Shown here piece by piece: positions 13,567 through 15,400 of a DNA stretch of 15,400 nt (positions are counted from its first letter, which is position 1; each line of letters starts with the position of its first letter). The DNA lies in the NCBI GenBank assembly GCA_005779525.1, contig SXIZ01000276.1:1-15400 (forward strand), in the 5' to 3' direction. The notes under the pieces were generated by a model, which was given only the letters and a program-made list of their open reading frames with translations, did no database searches and was not told where the DNA came from. This DNA is from Methylococcaceae bacterium. Lineage in GTDB: Bacteria; Pseudomonadota; Gammaproteobacteria; Methylococcales; Methylomonadaceae. The position numbers and the translations under genes are program-made.

Positions 13567-13753
13567 CTCGCATGTAAAGATCTATCTTATCAAAAAAACC
13601 TAACTATACCCAGTCAGACAATAAAAACCAAATGACCGACTTTCTGCATTAGACTTGATCCAATAAAATTTGTTCAATTCAATTGCAGCCCCTCTTAAAT
13701 TTACCTGTAAGCGGGAAAAAAGGATCACGCGAAAATATAGGGGTGATGTACTT

Positions 13754-13987
13754 TTATTTTTTTTCAAGCAGATGATGCGGAGTGCGACAGCTATTAGCCA
13801 TGGCTTGACTCGAGGCTTTCATCAAGGCAATGCGCAAAGCCCCTGTGAGACTAGGACCTAAGCCAATACGCATAGCAATCGCTGGCAATAAAATCATTGA
13901 GGCCACCGCTAAACCTGCTCCAATGAGTAAATACCCGGTATCGCTTTTTACGTGTATGACTTTGCTTTGGGGAGCGAGTGTGTCCAT
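13754..13987 (-). CDS. Small single-pass membrane protein heading the metal cluster
   Basis: I do not recognise this 77-residue protein. It has a hydrophilic start (MDTLAPQSKVIHVKSDT), one membrane helix at about 18-42 (GYLLIGAGLAVASMILLPAI), and a short amphipathic stretch (GPSLTGALRIALMKASSQ). A Cys lies at residue 67 and the tail is basic. The Gly/Leu-rich helix plus a helix-forming tail is loosely like DUF5132 proteins seen beside HMA2 proteins, but I would not assign it. It is clearly a gene: a perfect AGGAGG lies 5 nt before the ATG, and a good promoter with an operator-like palindrome sits at 14062-14090. A 187 bp gap, which may hold a second promoter, separates it from the Cys-rich module gene. 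Confidence 0.75.
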   Translation of the reverse strand: MDTLAPQSKVIHVKSDTGYLLIGAGLAVASMILLPAIAMRIGLGPSLTGALRIALMKASSQAMANSCRTPHHLLEKK

Positions 13988-14061
13988 AGTGACCTCCTGC
14001 TTGCGATTAGAATAGTTATTCAGTTAATGCACAAGCAGTGCCAAAAGCCACACAGTTGAAA

Positions 14062-14090
14062 TATATATAAATTAAACTAATTTAAGTCAA
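14062..14090 (-). promoter_or_regulatory. Promoter with palindromic operator filling the spacer
   Basis: On the minus strand TTGACT (14090-14085) and TATATA (14067-14062) are separated by exactly 17 bp. Those 17 bp are a perfect 7-3-7 palindrome, TAAATTAGTTTAATTTA (14084-14068). Expected transcription start is about 14055, giving a leader of about 68 nt to the small membrane protein at 13987. A palindrome confined to the -35/-10 spacer is a typical place for a repressor such as an ArsR- or TetR-type protein. The identity of any regulator is not shown. Confidence 0.7.
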
Positions 14091-14109
14091 ATTACCGCGA
14101 TAAATAGGC

Positions 14110-14138
14110 TAAATAACATTACCTAATTAGGTTATTTA
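14110..14138. repeat. Compound palindrome in the recG-metal cluster promoter region
   Basis: TAAATAAC (14110-14117) and GTTATTTA (14131-14138) are perfect 8 bp inverted arms. Between and partly overlapping them lies a second perfect palindrome, CCTAATTAGG (14122-14131). It sits 20 bp upstream of the -35 of the metal cluster promoter, in a position suited to regulator binding. Confidence 0.55.
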
Positions 14139-14252
14139 ACATAGTTTTTTATTGGCAATATTATTACCCGCCCATTAACTAAGACTGGTTAATTCATAGA
14201 AGCGCATCGGAATTTAACTACGCCGAGCTGTTTGCACCCAGAGAAACTGGTA

Positions 14253-14287
14253 GAATGCTGTTCATTTTTCCGGCGTGCTCAGCATTC
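14253..14287. repeat. 8 bp inverted repeat before recG
   Basis: GAATGCTG (14253-14260) and CAGCATTC (14280-14287) are perfect inverted arms separated by 19 bp. The left arm overlaps the possible TAGAAT -10 box of recG and the right arm ends 34 bp before the ATG. It could be an operator or, in RNA, a leader hairpin. Confidence 0.5.
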
Positions 14288-14321
14288 AACGAGTATTTTA
14301 TTCAGCCCCAGTTACCTAATC

Positions 14322-15400
14322 ATGCCTAATAGTCACGCCAATCTCTTATCTCTTTCGGTCGAGCAGCTTACCGGGATTGGCCCACAAATGGCACTAAAAC
14401 TGAATCGACTCGGAATTTATAAGATTCAAGATTTATTGCTGCATATTCCCACGCGTTATGAAGATCGCACGCGCATTTACCCGATTAGCAGCTTGCACCA
14501 TGAGATGAATGTTTTAATTTGTGGTCAGGTAGAATTTACTGAAATCACGACCGGACGACGTCCTACGTTAGTCTGTCGCATTAGCGATAGCAGTGGTTTT
14601 ATCCAATTGCGTTTTTTCCATTTCACCCCTCGTCAGCAACAACAATTGCGTATTGGCACTTATATCAGTTGTTTTGGGGAGGTGCGCTATGGGTTTACTG
14701 GACTAGAAATCGCTCATCCCGAATATCAAATCCTAAGCCATCCCGAGCTTTGCAAAACTGAAAGCACACTCACCCCGGTGTATCCGATCACAGAAGGTCT
14801 GCCGCAATCCAAAATCCGCAAAGCGGTGCAACAAGCATTAATGTATGTACAGCAAAATCCAAGCGCTTTACCCGACTATTTGCCCTCCCCCTTATTAGCA
14901 CGCTTGGGTTTTCCTGATTTAGCACAGTCGCTCACAGCCTTGCATACCCCAACACAGCAACCCAATTCTGATGAACACCCCGCCTTAAAACGGCTAGCAT
15001 TTGAAGAACTCCTAAGCCATCATTTAAGTTTACGCCACACTAAAATTCACACCCAATCCGCAGCCGCACCTGTATTGCAGGCGGATGCGCAGGTACTACA
15101 ACAATTCCTTCTGGATTTACCCTTTCAGCTCACCCAAGCACAACAGCGCGTGATTGCTGAAGTCACTGAGGATTGTGCGCGGAGTACACCGATGCTGCGT
15201 TTAATTCAAGGTGATGTCGGTTCAGGCAAAACGGTGGTTTCTGCCATTGCAACGCTGTTGGCTTTATGCTCTCAATACCAAGTTGCAGTCATGGCACCGA
15301 CCGAACTCCTCGCTGAACAGCATTTACGCAATTTCCAACATTGGTTTAAAAACTTTGAGTTACAGATCACCTTTCTGAGCGGGCAAATCAAAGGTAAAGC
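14322..15400 (+). CDS. recG: RecG, ATP-dependent DNA helicase (N-terminal part)
   Basis: The first 359 codons of RecG, which remodels stalled replication forks and branched DNA, run open to the window edge (full length is normally near 690). The wedge/OB domain covers roughly the first 190 residues: it opens LTGIGPQMALKLNRLGIYKI with the helix-hairpin-helix-like GIGP, then DLLLHIPTRYEDRTRI, then an OB-fold around INQL-type strands. The helicase core starts with FQLTQAQQRVIAEV, Walker A GDVGSGKT (residues 297-304) and motif Ia MAPTELLAEQH. I read the whole frame and found no stop. The ATG has no clear ribosome binding site. It is divergent from the metal cluster and unrelated to it in function. 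Confidence 0.95.
   Translation, partial: MPNSHANLLSLSVEQLTGIGPQMALKLNRLGIYKIQDLLLHIPTRYEDRTRIYPISSLHHEMNVLICGQVEFTEITTGRRPTLVCRISDSSGFIQLRFFHFTPRQQQQLRIGTYISCFGEVRYGFTGLEIAHPEYQILSHPELCKTESTLTPVYPITEGLPQSKIRKAVQQALMYVQQNPSALPDYLPSPLLARLGFPDLAQSLTALHTPTQQPNSDEHPALKRLAFEELLSHHLSLRHTKIHTQSAAAPVLQADAQVLQQFLLDLPFQLTQAQQRVIAEVTEDCARSTPMLRLIQGDVGSGKTVVSAIATLLALCSQYQVAVMAPTELLAEQHLRNFQHWFKNFELQITFLSGQIKGK

Larger units (their letters stand above)
14091..14321. other. Rest of the AT-rich divergent region between the metal cluster and recG
   Basis: No gene is seen. It holds two further inverted repeats, listed separately (14110-14138 and 14253-14287), and a possible recG -10 box (TAGAAT, 14251-14256) with a poor -35 (CTGTTT, 14228-14233, 17 bp spacing). 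The whole region between the two genes is 334 bp and much more AT-rich than the flanking coding sequence. Confidence 0.4.

Noticed and set aside
1..15400. CRISPR arrays, insertion sequences, tRNA or rRNA genes, phage or toxin-antitoxin genes
   Set aside because: None could be recognised anywhere in the window on either strand.

Overview
The window looks like a chromosomal segment of a gammaproteobacterium. The evidence is the company of housekeeping genes typical of that class: lolC/lolD, fur, bamE, ratA/ratB (rnfH), smpB, slyX and recG. Base composition is moderate, slightly AT-rich between genes. I cannot name a genus from the sequence. There are no insertion sequences, CRISPR arrays, rRNA or tRNA genes that I can see.

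Left part (1-5500), envelope and housekeeping: on the minus strand fur, lolC and the start of lolD form one probable operon. Divergent from it, bamE encodes an outer-membrane assembly lipoprotein with a long C-terminal tail. A second minus-strand operon holds a Na+-coupled SNF/NSS-type transporter followed by ratA and ratB; each junction overlaps, suggesting translational coupling. It converges with bamE at a small hairpin. Divergent from the transporter is smpB, the tmRNA partner; no ssrA gene is visible next to it.

Middle (5500-7640): a spacer of about 290 bp with a strong inverted repeat, then a Pit-type phosphate transporter on the minus strand. A textbook Pho box (two CTGTCAT repeats, 11 bp period) lies 56 bp upstream of its start, so PhoB control is likely.

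Right part (7638-13987), the most interesting region: a minus-strand metal-handling cluster. In transcription order it holds a small membrane protein (own promoter and strong ribosome binding site), a free-standing Cys-rich module resembling the N-terminal metal-binding domain of CcoI-type ATPases, a small YtxH/DUF6110-like membrane protein, a membrane-anchored protein with a degenerate HMA-like domain, and a P1B-1 copper ATPase with its own degenerate HMA-like N-terminus plus one CxxC HMA domain. These are followed by a TauE/SafE (DsbD_2-like) membrane protein with a Met/His-rich N-terminus, an EcsC-family protein and slyX. The last four genes are separated by 1 bp, 8 bp and a 4 bp overlap. 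The cluster reads as a Cu+ transport machine whose regulatory and metal-delivery domains have been split into separate small proteins. The copper specificity is supported by the ATPase membrane motifs; how the small proteins act is inference. The ATPase has SEHF where the family has SEHP.

Right end (13988-15400): a 334 bp AT-rich divergent promoter region containing several palindromes. One of them exactly fills the 17 bp spacer of a sigma70-like promoter driving the metal cluster. It is followed by the first 359 codons of recG.
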